Shown piece after piece: positions 63,179 to 64,000 of a stretch of 64,000 nt of DNA. Made by a program: the position numbers and the translations under genes. The notes beneath the pieces were generated by a model that saw only the letters and a program-made list of their open reading frames with translations, was not told where the DNA came from and did no database searches. Each line of letters opens with the position of its first letter. Position 1 is the stretch's first letter. Where the stretch lies: contig JAGFJD010000060.1 of NCBI GenBank assembly GCA_024102975.1, forward strand, positions 1-64,000, written 5' to 3'. The DNA comes from Phaeodactylibacter sp. Lineage in GTDB: Bacteria > Bacteroidota > Bacteroidia > Chitinophagales > Saprospiraceae.

Positions 63179-64000
63179 TTACCTTGCCTGTGATTTCTTA
63201 TTGATCCGGATGTGGGTATCTTCATCCACCTCTTCTCCGGTAGTTTCCTGCCAGAGCTTTTTATATTTCTCAAAAGTAGCCTGTGGCTGCTTCTTCCCTT
63301 CGACCTTCATCCAGCCCTTTCCCGAGAGTTCAAACCGGTAGTTGGCGGCGGTTTCGATCAGGCCATCGGCCAGCAGTTGTTTTTCCAGGGCGCTCTGGGT
63401 TTTGCCTCCAACTCCGGTATCCTCTGCAGAAAAGAAAAACGCATTGCCCTGGGGCACGAAGTGCAATTCCCCCTCTTCAAGGCGCATCCGCATCTCGCCG
63501 TGGTTCAGCCGCATCTGTTCGCGGTATTGCTCCATCGCTGCGCGGGTTCGCTCGCGGATATCGTCCTGCCGGGCCTTCAGCTCGCTGAGCAGGCGCTCGC
63601 GCTCGGCGGTGCGCTCCTGGCGCAATTGCTCATGGGCTCTTCTCATATCTTCCTGGATCCGTTCGCGCTCGGCGCGGTACCGTTCCATCAGTTCCTGGTA
63701 TTCTTTTCTTTTTTCATCATCCGCACCCAACCAGAAGCGGGAGGTGCCGTCATCCGCCCGGAAATGAAACAGCCGCGGGCCGGTTTCTTCGACGATCACT
63801 TTGGTTTCGCCGTCGGCCAGCTCTTCGCCGTCGAGGTAAATGCTGTGGCCATCCTCCTCGTCGGCCACGATCAGCTCGATCTTTTCCCCGTCCATTTTTT
63901 CGATGATGATGGCGGTGCGGCCGTCGTCCTGCTTTTTGGCGGTGACCTGGTTTACGTCCTTACGGCCAAGAAAACCCCGGAGCGCGGGAGGTGCCGGAGG
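63179..64000 (-). CDS. Coiled-coil protein, partial at its N-terminus
   Basis: The frame stays open from 63181 to the right edge of the window, so the 5' part lies outside. The visible 273 residues begin with a proline-rich stretch (PPAPPALRGFLG) and contain a strand-rich segment (RTAIIIEKMDGEKIELIVADE), then a long charged coiled coil at roughly the middle (EYQELMERYRAERERIQ to MRRAHEQLRQERTAERE). The end has KGWMKVEGKKQPQATFEKY. It resembles C-terminal tails of some M56/BlaR-type membrane metallopeptidases of Bacteroidota, but that is a weak impression. An ATG at 63895 is internal to this open frame. Confidence 0.7.
   Translation of the reverse strand, partial: PPAPPALRGFLGRKDVNQVTAKKQDDGRTAIIIEKMDGEKIELIVADEEDGHSIYLDGEELADGETKVIVEETGPRLFHFRADDGTSRFWLGADDEKRKEYQELMERYRAERERIQEDMRRAHEQLRQERTAERERLLSELKARQDDIRERTRAAMEQYREQMRLNHGEMRMRLEEGELHFVPQGNAFFFSAEDTGVGGKTQSALEKQLLADGLIETAANYRFELSGKGWMKVEGKKQPQATFEKYKKLWQETTGEEVDEDTHIRINKKSQAR

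Overview
The window looks like a chromosomal segment of a marine or activated-sludge type Bacteroidota, most likely the Saprospiria (Lewinella, Phaeodactylibacter or Haliscomenobacter-like). Several secreted proteins end in a type IX secretion (T9SS) sorting domain. Several genes carry the Bacteroidota promoter element TAnnTTTG, twice with a TTG exactly 20 bp upstream. The gene order spoT, fur, STAS, purA and the many ATPase-nuclease 'orphan' genes also fit that group. Most of the window is GC-rich. A few AT-rich islands (about 2.25-2.5, 21.65-21.74 and 29.2-29.6 kb) stand out.

Layout. 1-2.3 kb: a TetR repressor with a LolA-like protein and an ABC permease that runs off the left edge; the repressor's operator sits on its own promoter. 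2.5-7 kb: an AAA/DUF4143 ATPase, metF, and a solitary C5-cytosine DNA methyltransferase followed by a decayed gene. 7-10.9 kb: a leftward two-component operon (unknown protein, TPR sensor kinase, LuxR-type regulator, receiver-only regulator). 11.4-21.6 kb: a rightward run of two unknown proteins, a secreted M14 carboxypeptidase and a secreted trypsin-like protease with P-domain and T9SS tail. 21.7-24.7 kb: two convergent paralogous ATPase/DUF234 genes, each behind three copies of its own short half-site. 24.85-25.03 kb: three consecutive hairpins. 25.1-28.9 kb: fumarylacetoacetase, a PBP4-type DD-carboxypeptidase and a lipoprotein methyltransferase split by a run of nine C. 29.2-33.9 kb: a membrane-protein fragment, an AAA/DUF1703 protein, a single-pass unknown protein and a Uma2 nuclease. 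34-38.7 kb: purA, STAS, fur and spoT, all leftward. 39.3-59.6 kb: two paralogous T9SS surface proteins of 1815 and 4777 residues; the larger has 17 tandem DUF11 repeats. 60.5-64 kb: a DUF2141 protein, a LytTR regulator, a PDZ/T9SS protein and a partial coiled-coil protein.

How the genes work together. The 18.4-21.6 kb protease, the two giant proteins and the PDZ protein all appear to use the same T9SS export and anchoring route, and the giant pair shares a C-terminal block with dockerin-like and cohesin-like segments. The spoT/fur/STAS/purA block joins stringent-response, metal or peroxide-response and purine genes. Four ATPases with a C-terminal D...ExK nuclease-like signature are spread over 29 kb. 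The least explained items are the poly-C frameshift, the half-site triplets in front of the ATPase paralogs, the hairpin array and the dispersed inverted repeats. No rRNA, tRNA, CRISPR array, transposase or integrase gene was found.
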